From the NCBI RefSeq assembly GCF_025821665.1, contig NZ_JACKSJ010000186.1, positions 1-64,000 on the forward strand: a stretch of DNA of 64,000 nucleotides, given 5' to 3'. The notes beneath the pieces were generated by a model, which did no database searches, was not told the DNA's origin, and saw nothing but the letters and a program-made list of their open reading frames with translations. Within the stretch, counting starts at the first letter, position 1. Each line of letters starts with the position of its first letter. Both the position numbers and the translations under genes were made by a program. This document shows, piece after piece, positions 51,496-59,206 of the stretch. The stretch is from [Mycobacterium] manitobense. Lineage in GTDB: Bacteria > Actinomycetota > Actinomycetes > Mycobacteriales > Mycobacteriaceae.

Positions 51496-52314
51496 ATGTG
51501 GAGGACGGGATCCACCGAAGTCGGCTGTCCGGCCGGGGTCGTGGAGGTCAACCGGCTCCCTCCGCACCGCGCGGGCGGGTTCACCTCGCGCAGTGAACCG
51601 TTCGGATTCGGGGTGTCGTTCACCGGCCACCGCGCGGCGGAGATCCGCGTGGGATCGGGGGCGTCGCACGTCCGGTCCTTCGCTGCGGGCACGGTCGGGT
51701 TGACCGGGCCGCGCAGCATCACCTGGCTCGACGTCGCCGAACCCTCCGAGAGCGTGGACATCCGTCCGGCCCCGGCGTTGCTCGTGGAGGTGGGCGCGCG
51801 CACCGGCTGCCGCTGGGCTGACCTGGAGGAGTACCGCCAGCTGCCCGACGACGACGTCATCTGGGGCACGTGTGTCGCGTTCCGCACGGCAGTCCTTCGC
51901 GGCGCCGCGGTGGCGCCGTCGGCCGCGTCAGCACTGATCGCCAATGTTGCGGTGCACGTGGCAGTGACCCATCTCGGCGGTCGGCGGCCTCGTGGGCACG
52001 GCGGCCGGCTCGACCCCGCCACGCTGAGGCGGGTGGGCGTCCACCTGCGCGCCCATCACCGCCGGGTGGTGACGCTCGACGAGATGGCCGCCGTTGCGTT
52101 GATGAGCCCGTACCACTTTCACCGAGCATTCCGGCGGACCGCCGGTGTCACACCGGCGACCTATGCGATGGCCGTCCGGATGGAGCGTGCGCACCGTTCG
52201 CTCACCGCCGGCACCACGGTGCGCGCGACCGCCGACGAGATCGGTATCGCCGACCTGTCGCAGTTCCGCAGGACGTACCGCCGGTTCTTCGGCGATCTCG
52301 CTCCAGCGTTCTGA
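51496..52314 (+). CDS. AraC-family regulator
   Basis: A 272-residue protein. The N-terminal cupin-like AraC_binding region (about 1-150) includes VVEVNRLPPHRAGGFTSRSE. The C-terminal double helix-turn-helix runs from about residue 180, with VTLDEMAAVALMSPYHFHRA, FRRTAGVTPATYAMAVRMER and ATADEIGIADLSQFRRTYRR. Start at ATG 51496 since GGAGG lies five bases upstream; a GTG nine codons earlier is an alternative. It probably activates the following NTF2/aldo-keto reductase pair, 126 bases downstream on the same strand. Confidence 0.85.
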   Translation: MWRTGSTEVGCPAGVVEVNRLPPHRAGGFTSRSEPFGFGVSFTGHRAAEIRVGSGASHVRSFAAGTVGLTGPRSITWLDVAEPSESVDIRPAPALLVEVGARTGCRWADLEEYRQLPDDDVIWGTCVAFRTAVLRGAAVAPSAASALIANVAVHVAVTHLGGRRPRGHGGRLDPATLRRVGVHLRAHHRRVVTLDEMAAVALMSPYHFHRAFRRTAGVTPATYAMAVRMERAHRSLTAGTTVRATADEIGIADLSQFRRTYRRFFGDLAPAF

Positions 52315-52440
52315 GGCTGGCCCCGTGGTGTCCACCGGACCGATCTTGCTCATTTCGCGTTCGCCCGGTGCCCGGTGCCGGCCGCCGTACTAGCGTCGGT
52401 CCGGTCACGGCCGAGAAGCGCTGCTCGCGGAGGGACCCTG

Positions 52441-52962
52441 ATGAAGACCGTGCTGGCGACTGCAGCAGTGCTGATGTCGACGTTCGGGATGACGGCCGTT
52501 CCCGGCGCGGCGCATACCGGCTCGTTGACCACCGAGGATCGGTCGGCGATCACCGACACGGTCACGGGTGTCGGGCTGTTCGCGGATCTGCGCCAGTGGG
52601 AGCGGGTGGGCACACTGCTGGCCGACGAGGTGACCACCGACTACGTCAGTGTGTTCGGCGGTGAGGCGGCCACAGTGACGCGCGCGGCCCTGCTGGAGCA
52701 GTGGCGCGCCACGCTCGGCGGTCTGGACGCCACCCAGCACCAGATCACCAACGTCGTGGTCTCTCCGGAGGGCGCTGGAGCGATCGCGCTCTCACACGTA
52801 CGAGCCTCGCACTGGTTCGACGGCCGATCCTGGACGCTTGGCGGGGTCTACACCCACCGTCTGCAACTCGGGCCCGCCGGCTGGCAGGTCACCGACATGG
52901 CGATACAGCGGCTCTACGAGGAAGGCGACCGCGGCGTACTGCAAGCCGCGGCACGGTCATAG
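52441..52962 (+). CDS. Secreted SnoaL-like NTF2-fold protein
   Basis: A 173-residue protein. The N-terminus MKTVLATAAVLMSTFGMTAV with PGAAHT looks like a signal peptide cleaved after GAA or AAH. The rest is a SnoaL_4/NTF2 domain (LTTEDRSAITDTVTGVGLFA, WERVGTLLADEVTTDYVSVF, GWQVTDMAIQRLYEEGD). GGAGGG precedes ATG 52441. Eight bases before the aldo/keto reductase start, so part of its operon. Secretion of this fold is unusual but seen in mycobacteria. Confidence 0.75.
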   Translation: MKTVLATAAVLMSTFGMTAVPGAAHTGSLTTEDRSAITDTVTGVGLFADLRQWERVGTLLADEVTTDYVSVFGGEAATVTRAALLEQWRATLGGLDATQHQITNVVVSPEGAGAIALSHVRASHWFDGRSWTLGGVYTHRLQLGPAGWQVTDMAIQRLYEEGDRGVLQAAARS

Positions 52963-52970
52963 GACTCCTC

Positions 52971-54029
52971 ATGCGGTATCGACTCCTGGGCAACAGTGGC
53001 CTGCGTGTCTCCGAGATAGCATTGGGCACAATGACGTTCGGTGCGCAGGGGTGGGGGACCGGGGAGGACGAGGCAGGCGCCATCTACTCGGCCTTCCGCG
53101 ACGCCGGCGGCAACCTCGTCGACACGGCGAACGAGATCTACGCCGAGGGCCGTTCGGAGGAGTACCTCGGCCGGCTGATCACCGGGCACCGCCACGAGGT
53201 GGTCATCGCCACCAAGTACACCGACGCGCCGCCGGGCACCGACCCGAACGCCGCAGGCAACAGCCGCAAGTCCATGGTGCAATCGGTCGAACGGTCGCTG
53301 CGGCGGCTGGGAACCGACTACGTCGATCTGTTGTGGGTGCACGCCTGGGACTTCCTCACGCCGGAGGCCGAGGTGATGCGCGCGCTCGACGACCTGGTCC
53401 GCTCCGGCAAGGTCCTGTACGTCGGGATCTCGGACGCGCCGGCATGGGTGGTGGCGCGCTGTCACACCATCGCGGAACTGCGTGGCTGGTCGCCGTTCGT
53501 CGGCCTGCAGATCGAGTACAACCTGATCGAGCGCACTCCGGAGCGCGAACTCCTTCCCATGGCCCGCGCACTCGACATCACCGTGGTGGCGTGGTCACCG
53601 CTGGCTTCGGGCATCCTCAGCGGCAAGTACGCCGGCGGCGGGGCAAGCCAGGGCGGCCGGCGCCTGGATACCGTCAGCTTCCGAGAACTCGACGAGAGAA
53701 GCCTGGCGATCGCCCGCGCCGTCGGCGACGTCGCCGCCCAGCTGGGATCTTCGTCGCCGCAGGTGGCGCTGGCGTGGTTGCGTCAACGGCAGCCCGCACA
53801 GGTCATCCCGATCATCGGCGCCCGCACGGTGGCGCAGTTCGAGGACAACGCCGGATGTCTGCTGGTGACGCTCGACGCTGACACGATGACGCGCCTCGAC
53901 GAGGTCAGCGCCGTGTCGATGGGTTTCCCGACCGACTTCCTGGCCACGACGAGTCAACCCACCTACGGCGGCATGCTCGATCGCATCGACTCCCACCGCG
54001 ATCGCGGAATGTGGCCCGCGCCGGAGTGA
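52971..54029 (+). CDS. Aldo/keto reductase
   Basis: A 352-residue TIM-barrel NADPH reductase of the AKR11/12-like group. LGNSGLRVSEIALGTMTFGA opens it, NLVDTANEIYAEGRSEEYLG provides Asp and Tyr, VVIATKYTD the Lys and YVDLLWVHAWD the His of the tetrad. The VIPIIGARTVAQFEDNAGCL coenzyme-binding end is typical. It lies 8 bases after the secreted NTF2-fold gene. Likely substrate is an aldehyde or ketone xenobiotic. Confidence 0.92.
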   Translation: MRYRLLGNSGLRVSEIALGTMTFGAQGWGTGEDEAGAIYSAFRDAGGNLVDTANEIYAEGRSEEYLGRLITGHRHEVVIATKYTDAPPGTDPNAAGNSRKSMVQSVERSLRRLGTDYVDLLWVHAWDFLTPEAEVMRALDDLVRSGKVLYVGISDAPAWVVARCHTIAELRGWSPFVGLQIEYNLIERTPERELLPMARALDITVVAWSPLASGILSGKYAGGGASQGGRRLDTVSFRELDERSLAIARAVGDVAAQLGSSSPQVALAWLRQRQPAQVIPIIGARTVAQFEDNAGCLLVTLDADTMTRLDEVSAVSMGFPTDFLATTSQPTYGGMLDRIDSHRDRGMWPAPE

Positions 54030-54047
54030 ACGGGCGAGCCGAGCGCG

Positions 54048-54638
54048 TCACGACGGCGCCCGCCAGAAGATCAACACCCGACCCATCATCAGCAGCCGCA
54101 CCGTCGCCCCTGGTAGTTCCTCGGCGACGTGGCGCCTGAGCGTGTGCACGTCGTCGCGCGGCGGCCACACGATCGGTGCGGTGTGCTCCCACTTCGTGCG
54201 GACCAGGAGCATCGCGCCCGTCGCCACGAAACTCCGGGTCGCCCAGGGCAGGTGACGCCAACCGGGTCGGGCCAGCGCCCCGACGGCAAGGGTCCCGCCC
54301 GGCGCCACCAACGACCGCAGTCGCCGCAGTGCGGCCCGGGTGTCCGGGAGGTGGTGCAGCGCGGCGTTGGACACCACCGCGTCGAAGCGGCCGAGCTCGT
54401 CCATGGTGAGCACGTCGCCGCGCAGCCATTCGACGGGTGCGTCGGGAAAGCGCTCACGGGCTCGCTGCAGTACCGGGGCGTCGACGTCCACCGCTACCAC
54501 CCGCGGCACCCGCCGAGCCAACCGGGCGGCGAGGAACCCGTCGCCGCAACCCACGTCGAGCACCGACGCCGCGTCGAGCGGCACACACCGGTCGATGGTC
54601 GCGTCGTAGTGGATGTTGACGTTCCACGGAGCAGCCAC
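54048..54638 (-). CDS. Class I SAM-dependent methyltransferase (Methyltransf_25-like)
   Basis: A 196-residue enzyme. SAM-binding motif I is ASVLDVGCGDGFLAARLA, motif II VVAVDVDAPVLQRARERFP, motif IV FDAVVSNAALHHLPDTRAAL and motif post-IV LVAPGGTLAVGALARPG. The GTG start at 54638 is four bases from a 22-bp perfect palindrome that separates it from a second methyltransferase gene transcribed rightwards. Substrate unknown, perhaps a small hydrophobic molecule or lipid. Confidence 0.88.
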   Translation of the reverse strand: MAAPWNVNIHYDATIDRCVPLDAASVLDVGCGDGFLAARLARRVPRVVAVDVDAPVLQRARERFPDAPVEWLRGDVLTMDELGRFDAVVSNAALHHLPDTRAALRRLRSLVAPGGTLAVGALARPGWRHLPWATRSFVATGAMLLVRTKWEHTAPIVWPPRDDVHTLRRHVAEELPGATVRLLMMGRVLIFWRAPS

Positions 54639-54641
54639 GTG

Positions 54642-54704
54642 CGCCGAGACTACGGTTGTTGACGGGAATCGGCGGAAAACGTGTCAACAACCGTAGTCTC
54701 GGCG
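54642..54704. repeat. Perfect 22-bp inverted repeat between two divergent methyltransferase genes
   Basis: CGCCGAGACTACGGTTGTTG plus AC (54642-54663) is exactly complementary to 54683-54704 round a 19-base loop. It starts four bases upstream of the left gene and lies 48 bases before the chosen start of the right gene. It could be a repetitive element, a regulatory cruciform, or a terminator for read-through. Confidence 0.9.
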
Positions 54705-54752
54705 GGCTCGGCGGTCAGGAAGCTGTCAGCGAAGCGGCGTAGCCTCGCCCGC

Positions 54753-55646
54753 GTGCGCACCGACGACGACTCCTGGGACATCACCACCTCCGTCGGCTCC
54801 ACGGCGCTGTTCGTCGCCGCGTCGCGGGCGCTGGAGGCGCAGAAGGCGGAACCGCTCGCCGTCGATCCCTACGCCTCGGTGTTCTGCCGCGCGGCGGGCG
54901 GTGACTGGACCGCCCTGCTGGACGGCAAGGCACCCGACCACCCGCTCGCCTCGGAGTTCGGCGCGGCGTTCGTCGACTTCCAGGGCGCGCGCACCCGCTA
55001 CTTCGACACCTACTTCATCGCCGCCGCCGAAGCCGGTGTGCGACAAGTGGTCCTGGTCGCGGCGGGCCTGGACTCGCGGGCCTACCGGCTGCCGTGGCGG
55101 GACGGCACCGTCGTCTACGAGCTCGACCAGCCGCAGGTGTTGCAGTTCAAGCGGGAGGTCCTCGCCGCCCACGGTGACGCCCCGCGCGCCGACCGCCGCG
55201 AGGTGGCGGTCGACCTGCGCGGCGACTGGCCTGCCGCGCTGACCGACGGCGGGTTCGACCCCGCGGCGCCGTCGGCGTGGCTCGCCGAAGGGCTGCTGAT
55301 GTACCTGCCCGCAACGGCGCAGGACCAGTTGTTCTCCGGCATCGACACGCTCGCCGCGGCGGGCAGCCGCGTCGCGGTCGAGGAGGCGACGCCGATGCCG
55401 CCGGCGGTGTTCGAGGCAAAGCGCGCCGAGGAGCGGGCAGCGGGCGGGGACAACGCGTTCTTCACGCTGATCTACAACGAACAGCACGCGGCCGCCCAGG
55501 ACTGGTTCACGGCCCGCGGATGGACCGCCGACACCACCCGCCTCGCCGACTACCTGCGGCAAGTCGGCCGACCGGTTCCGGCGGCCGACACCGAGGCGGG
55601 TCCGATGTTCCAGACAATCTCCCTGGTCAGCGCCGTCAAACGGTGA
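54753..55646 (+). CDS. SAM-dependent methyltransferase, Rv0281-like (LCM/UPF0677 family)
   Basis: A 297-residue putative O-methyltransferase. The start RTDDDSWDITTSVGSTALFV is the family N-terminus; GARTRYFDTYFIAAAEAGVR and VVLVAAGLDSRAYRLPW give the SAM-binding site, and WLAEGLLMYLPATAQDQLF the post-motif. Start at GTG 54753 from this conserved beginning; a GTG at 54681 would put the palindrome arm in the coding sequence. Mycobacteria have many copies of this family, thought to methylate carboxyl groups of envelope lipids or small molecules. It sits just before ESX-3 as does Rv0281. Confidence 0.88.
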   Translation: MRTDDDSWDITTSVGSTALFVAASRALEAQKAEPLAVDPYASVFCRAAGGDWTALLDGKAPDHPLASEFGAAFVDFQGARTRYFDTYFIAAAEAGVRQVVLVAAGLDSRAYRLPWRDGTVVYELDQPQVLQFKREVLAAHGDAPRADRREVAVDLRGDWPAALTDGGFDPAAPSAWLAEGLLMYLPATAQDQLFSGIDTLAAAGSRVAVEEATPMPPAVFEAKRAEERAAGGDNAFFTLIYNEQHAAAQDWFTARGWTADTTRLADYLRQVGRPVPAADTEAGPMFQTISLVSAVKR

Positions 55647-55691
55647 CCGGGCTCACGTTTGCGGGCGAGACCGTGAGTCTCGACAGTGAGG

Positions 55692-55710
55692 CTAGGTAAT
55701 GCTAACTTCA
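55692..55710. promoter_or_regulatory. IdeR iron box 1 upstream of eccA3
   Basis: CTAGGTAATGCTAACTTCA matches the 19-base IdeR consensus (TWAGGTWAGSCTWACCTWA) at 15 of 19 positions. IdeR with Fe2+ would repress transcription of the ESX-3 operon here. Confidence 0.75.
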
Positions 55711-55712
55711 GC

Positions 55713-55731
55713 AAAAGTTAGCTTTGCCTAC
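55713..55731. promoter_or_regulatory. IdeR iron box 2 upstream of eccA3
   Basis: AAAAGTTAGCTTTGCCTAC matches the IdeR consensus at 14 of 19 positions. It overlaps the same palindromic AT-rich block, in which GCTAACTT and AAGTTAGC (55701-55722) form another perfect inverted repeat. Two tandem sites suggest tight iron control. Confidence 0.7.
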
Positions 55732-55787
55732 ATAAGGGGAGAAAACGGGGGCTGCCCGGTGACGGGGTTCGCTTCCCGTGCACAGAC

Positions 55788-57629
55788 ATGGGTAATGACA
55801 CGCTTGCTGCTCTCTCGCACGGAGCGCCCCGAATCGACCGCGACGTGGTCAGCCGGTTCGCCACCTGCTGCCGGGCGCTCGGCCTCTCGGTCAACGACCG
55901 CCAACGTCCCGCAGACCTGACCGCCGCGCGGTCGGGCTTCGCCGCGCTCGCCCACGTCGCGCACGACCACTGCGATGCCTGGACCGGTCTCGCCGCCGCG
56001 GGCGACGTCTCCGGGCATGTCATCGAATCCATCTGGCGCACCAGGCGCTCGGCGGGTCTGCTGCAGCGCGAGATCGACCTCGCGCCCGGCGCGCTGGCGT
56101 TCACCTATGACACCGGCCTGTACCTGCAGTTCCGGGCCTCGGACCCTGATGACTTCCAATTGGCATGGGCGGCAACGCTGGCCGACAACGAGGCGTACGC
56201 CGACGCCGACGAGCTGGTGGGTGAACTGCTCGACCGCCGGCCGGGCTGGGTGCAGGCCCGATGGGTGCGGGTGGCGATCAACTACCGGGCCGAACGCTGG
56301 TCCGACGTGGTGCGGCTGCTGACCCCGGTGGTCAACGACACCACACAGGACGAGACGTTCTCGCATGCCGCGCGGATCGCGCTGGGCATCTCGCTGGCCC
56401 GGATCGGCATGTTCTCCCCGGCGTTGTCCTATCTCGAGCAGCCGGCGGGCCCCGTCGCGGTGGCCGCCGTGGACGGCGCGCTGGCCAAGGCGCTGGTGCT
56501 GCGCGCCGAGGGGGAGGACGAGGACGCCGCCGACGTGCTGCAGGAACTCTATGCCGCGAACCCGGAGAACGCGCAGGTCGAAACGGCGCTGACAGACAAG
56601 ACATTCGGCATCCCGACCACCACCGCCGCCCGGATCGAGGCGCGCAGCAACCCGTGGGATCCGGCCACCGAACCCGGCGAGGCCGACTTCATCGACCCGG
56701 GCGCCCAGGACCGCAAGTCGCACCTGCTGGTCGAGGCCGAGGCCGAACTCGCGGAGTTCATCGGCCTCGAGGAGGTCAAGTACCAGGTCGCCCGGCTGAA
56801 GAGCTCGGTGGCCATGTCGCTGCGCCGCCAGGAGCGCGGGCTCACCGTCGCCCAGCGCACCAACCACCTGGTGTTCGCCGGCCCACCCGGAACCGGTAAG
56901 ACGACCATCGCCCGGGTGGTCGCCAAGATCTACTGCGGACTCGGCCTGCTGCGCAAGGAGACCGTCCGCGAGGTACACCGCGCCGACCTCATCGGCCAGC
57001 ACATCGGTGAGACCGAGGCCAAGACCAACGCCATCATCGACAGTGCGCTCGACGGCGTGCTGTTCCTCGACGAGGCATACGCGCTGGTGTCCACCGGCGC
57101 CAAGAACGACTTCGGGCTAGTCGCCATCGACACGCTGCTGGCCCGGATGGAGAACGACCGCGACCGGCTCGTGGTGATCGTCGCCGGCTACCGCAAGGAC
57201 CTCGACAATTTTCTCGACACCAACGAGGGCCTGCGTTCCCGCTTCACCCGCAGCATCGACTTCCCGTCCTACTCGGGCGCCGAGCTCGTCGAGATCGCCA
57301 TGCGGATGGCCGAAAAGCGCGACAGCGTGTTCGAGAAGGCCGCGCACGACCACATGGAGGACCTCTTCGAGAAGCTCGCGCGGTCCACCACGCCCGACGC
57401 CAACGGCGTGGACCGGCGCAGCCTCGACATCGCAGGCAACGGCCGTTTCGTGCGCAACCTGGTCGAGCGTTCGGAGGAGGAGCGGGAGTACCGCCTCGAC
57501 CACTCCGACGTCGACGACTTCACCGACGAGGAATTGATGACCATCACCGCCGACGATGTGCGTAGCTCCGCCGTGCCGCTGCTCAAGGGGCTCGGTCTGA
57601 CCGTGCCGGAACTGTCGGTGCAGGCATGA
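55788..57629 (+). CDS. eccA3: ESX-3 ATPase EccA3
   Basis: A 613-residue cytosolic AAA+ ATPase. An N-terminal TPR-like domain covers about residues 1-280, and a CbxX/CfqX-type AAA domain follows with Walker A GPPGTGKT at 365-372 and Walker B VLFLDEAYAL. It matches M. tuberculosis Rv0282 through most of its length. It assists type VII export, probably by releasing or delivering ESX/PE/PPE substrates. It follows tandem IdeR boxes, and its stop overlaps the eccB3 ATG. The N-terminus is shorter than that of Rv0282 by about 20 residues. Confidence 0.95.
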   Translation: MGNDTLAALSHGAPRIDRDVVSRFATCCRALGLSVNDRQRPADLTAARSGFAALAHVAHDHCDAWTGLAAAGDVSGHVIESIWRTRRSAGLLQREIDLAPGALAFTYDTGLYLQFRASDPDDFQLAWAATLADNEAYADADELVGELLDRRPGWVQARWVRVAINYRAERWSDVVRLLTPVVNDTTQDETFSHAARIALGISLARIGMFSPALSYLEQPAGPVAVAAVDGALAKALVLRAEGEDEDAADVLQELYAANPENAQVETALTDKTFGIPTTTAARIEARSNPWDPATEPGEADFIDPGAQDRKSHLLVEAEAELAEFIGLEEVKYQVARLKSSVAMSLRRQERGLTVAQRTNHLVFAGPPGTGKTTIARVVAKIYCGLGLLRKETVREVHRADLIGQHIGETEAKTNAIIDSALDGVLFLDEAYALVSTGAKNDFGLVAIDTLLARMENDRDRLVVIVAGYRKDLDNFLDTNEGLRSRFTRSIDFPSYSGAELVEIAMRMAEKRDSVFEKAAHDHMEDLFEKLARSTTPDANGVDRRSLDIAGNGRFVRNLVERSEEEREYRLDHSDVDDFTDEELMTITADDVRSSAVPLLKGLGLTVPELSVQA

Positions 57630-59206
57630 CCTCTCCCAATTCCCGTGGCGCTTCGCGCTTGCCCTCCGACCCCGAGGACCGGCGCTCCTTCACCTCCCGT
57701 ACCCCGGCCAACGAGAATCCCGACCGCGTCGAGTACCGCCGCGGCTTCGTCACCCGTCATCAGGTGTCCGGCTGGCGATTCGTCATGCGCCGCATCGCCT
57801 CCGGCGTCGCGCTGCACGACACCCGCATGCTGGTCGACCCGCTGCGCACCCAGAGCCGCGCCGTGATCACCGGCGCCCTCATCGTGGTCACCGGCCTGAT
57901 CGGCTGCTTCCTGTTCTCCTTCATCCGGCCGTCCGGGTCGGCGGGCACGGACTCGATCCTCGCCGACCGCTCGACGGCCGCGCTCTACGTCAAGGTCGGC
58001 GAGCAGCTGCACCCGGTGCTCAACCTGACGTCGGCCCGGCTCATCGCGGGCCGTGCGGACAACCCCACCACCGTCAAGACCAGTGAGATCGACCAGTTCC
58101 CCCGCGGCAATCTGATCGGCATCCCCGGCGCACCGGAACGCATGGTGCAGAGCACCGACGCGGACGCGGACTGGACCGTGTGCGACGCGGTTGCAGGACC
58201 GGACACCGGCGTCACCGTGATCGCCGGCGCCACCGGGTCGGGCGGCGAGCGCGCGGCGACGCTGGCCGCGGACCAGGCCGTGCTGGTGCAGGACACCGAG
58301 GGCACCAACGCGGGCACCTGGCTGCTGTGGGACGGCAGGCGCAGCCCGGTCGACCTGGCCAACCGCGCCGTGACCGACGCACTCGGCTTCGGCGGCGACA
58401 TCCCGTCGCCGCGCCCGATCGCCGCGGGCCTGTTCAACGCCATCCCCGAGGCTCCGGCGCTCGCCGCGCCGCCGATCGCGGGCGCCGGTGCGCCGCCGCA
58501 GTTCCCGCTGTCGGCCCAGGTCCCTGTCGGCGCCGTGGTCGCGGCGTTCGAGGCGGACAATTCGATCCGCTACTACGCCGTGCTGTCCGACGGCCTTCAG
58601 CCGGTGTCGCCGGTGCTGGCGGGCATCCTGCGCAACACCAACTCCTACGGCCTGGCCCAGGCGCCGAGGCTGGGCGCCGACGAGGTGGCCCGCATGCCGG
58701 TCGCACGCGGCATCGACACCGCCGCGTACCCCGACTCCACGGTCGATCTGGTGGACACCTCCGCCGACCCCGTCACCTGCGCGCGGTGGACGAAACCGGA
58801 AGGCGCCGCTGAGAGTTCGCTGGCCCTGCTGTCCGGCGCCACCCTGCCGCTGCCCGAGAGTCAGCGCACGCTCACCCTGGTCGGCGCGGGCAGTGGCACG
58901 ACGGCGAACCGGGTGGCGATCGCCCCCGGCAGCGGATACTTCGTGCAGACCGTCGGGCAGGCCCCTGGCTCACCGACCGCCGGGTCCCTGTTCTGGATCA
59001 GTGACACCGGCGTCCGCTACGGCATCGACACCGGCGCCGACGACGACGCCGTCGCCGCGCTGGGCCTGAGCTCCCCGCCGCTGCCCGTCCCGTGGTCCGT
59101 CCTGGCGCAGTTCGCCGCGGGCCCGACCCTGTCCCGCAGTGACGCGCTGCTCGCGCACGACACCCTGCTGCCCGACCCGAGCCCCGCGCGACTGGAGAAC
59201 CGATGA
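57626..59206 (+). CDS. eccB3: ESX-3 membrane core component EccB3
   Basis: A 526-residue membrane-anchored protein. The cytoplasmic N-terminus with RVEYRRGFVTRHQVSGWRFV is conserved, one transmembrane helix (VITGALIVVTGLIGCFLFSF, residues about 80-100) follows, and a large periplasmic part holds R-repeats such as AVVAAFEADNSIRYYAVLSD and two pairs of Cys (one in ADWTVCDAVAG, one in PVTCARWTKPE). It forms the ESX-3 core complex with EccC3, EccD3 and EccE3. Start ATGA overlap with eccA3; end overlaps eccC3 by four bases. Confidence 0.95.
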   Translation: MTSPNSRGASRLPSDPEDRRSFTSRTPANENPDRVEYRRGFVTRHQVSGWRFVMRRIASGVALHDTRMLVDPLRTQSRAVITGALIVVTGLIGCFLFSFIRPSGSAGTDSILADRSTAALYVKVGEQLHPVLNLTSARLIAGRADNPTTVKTSEIDQFPRGNLIGIPGAPERMVQSTDADADWTVCDAVAGPDTGVTVIAGATGSGGERAATLAADQAVLVQDTEGTNAGTWLLWDGRRSPVDLANRAVTDALGFGGDIPSPRPIAAGLFNAIPEAPALAAPPIAGAGAPPQFPLSAQVPVGAVVAAFEADNSIRYYAVLSDGLQPVSPVLAGILRNTNSYGLAQAPRLGADEVARMPVARGIDTAAYPDSTVDLVDTSADPVTCARWTKPEGAAESSLALLSGATLPLPESQRTLTLVGAGSGTTANRVAIAPGSGYFVQTVGQAPGSPTAGSLFWISDTGVRYGIDTGADDDAVAALGLSSPPLPVPWSVLAQFAAGPTLSRSDALLAHDTLLPDPSPARLENR

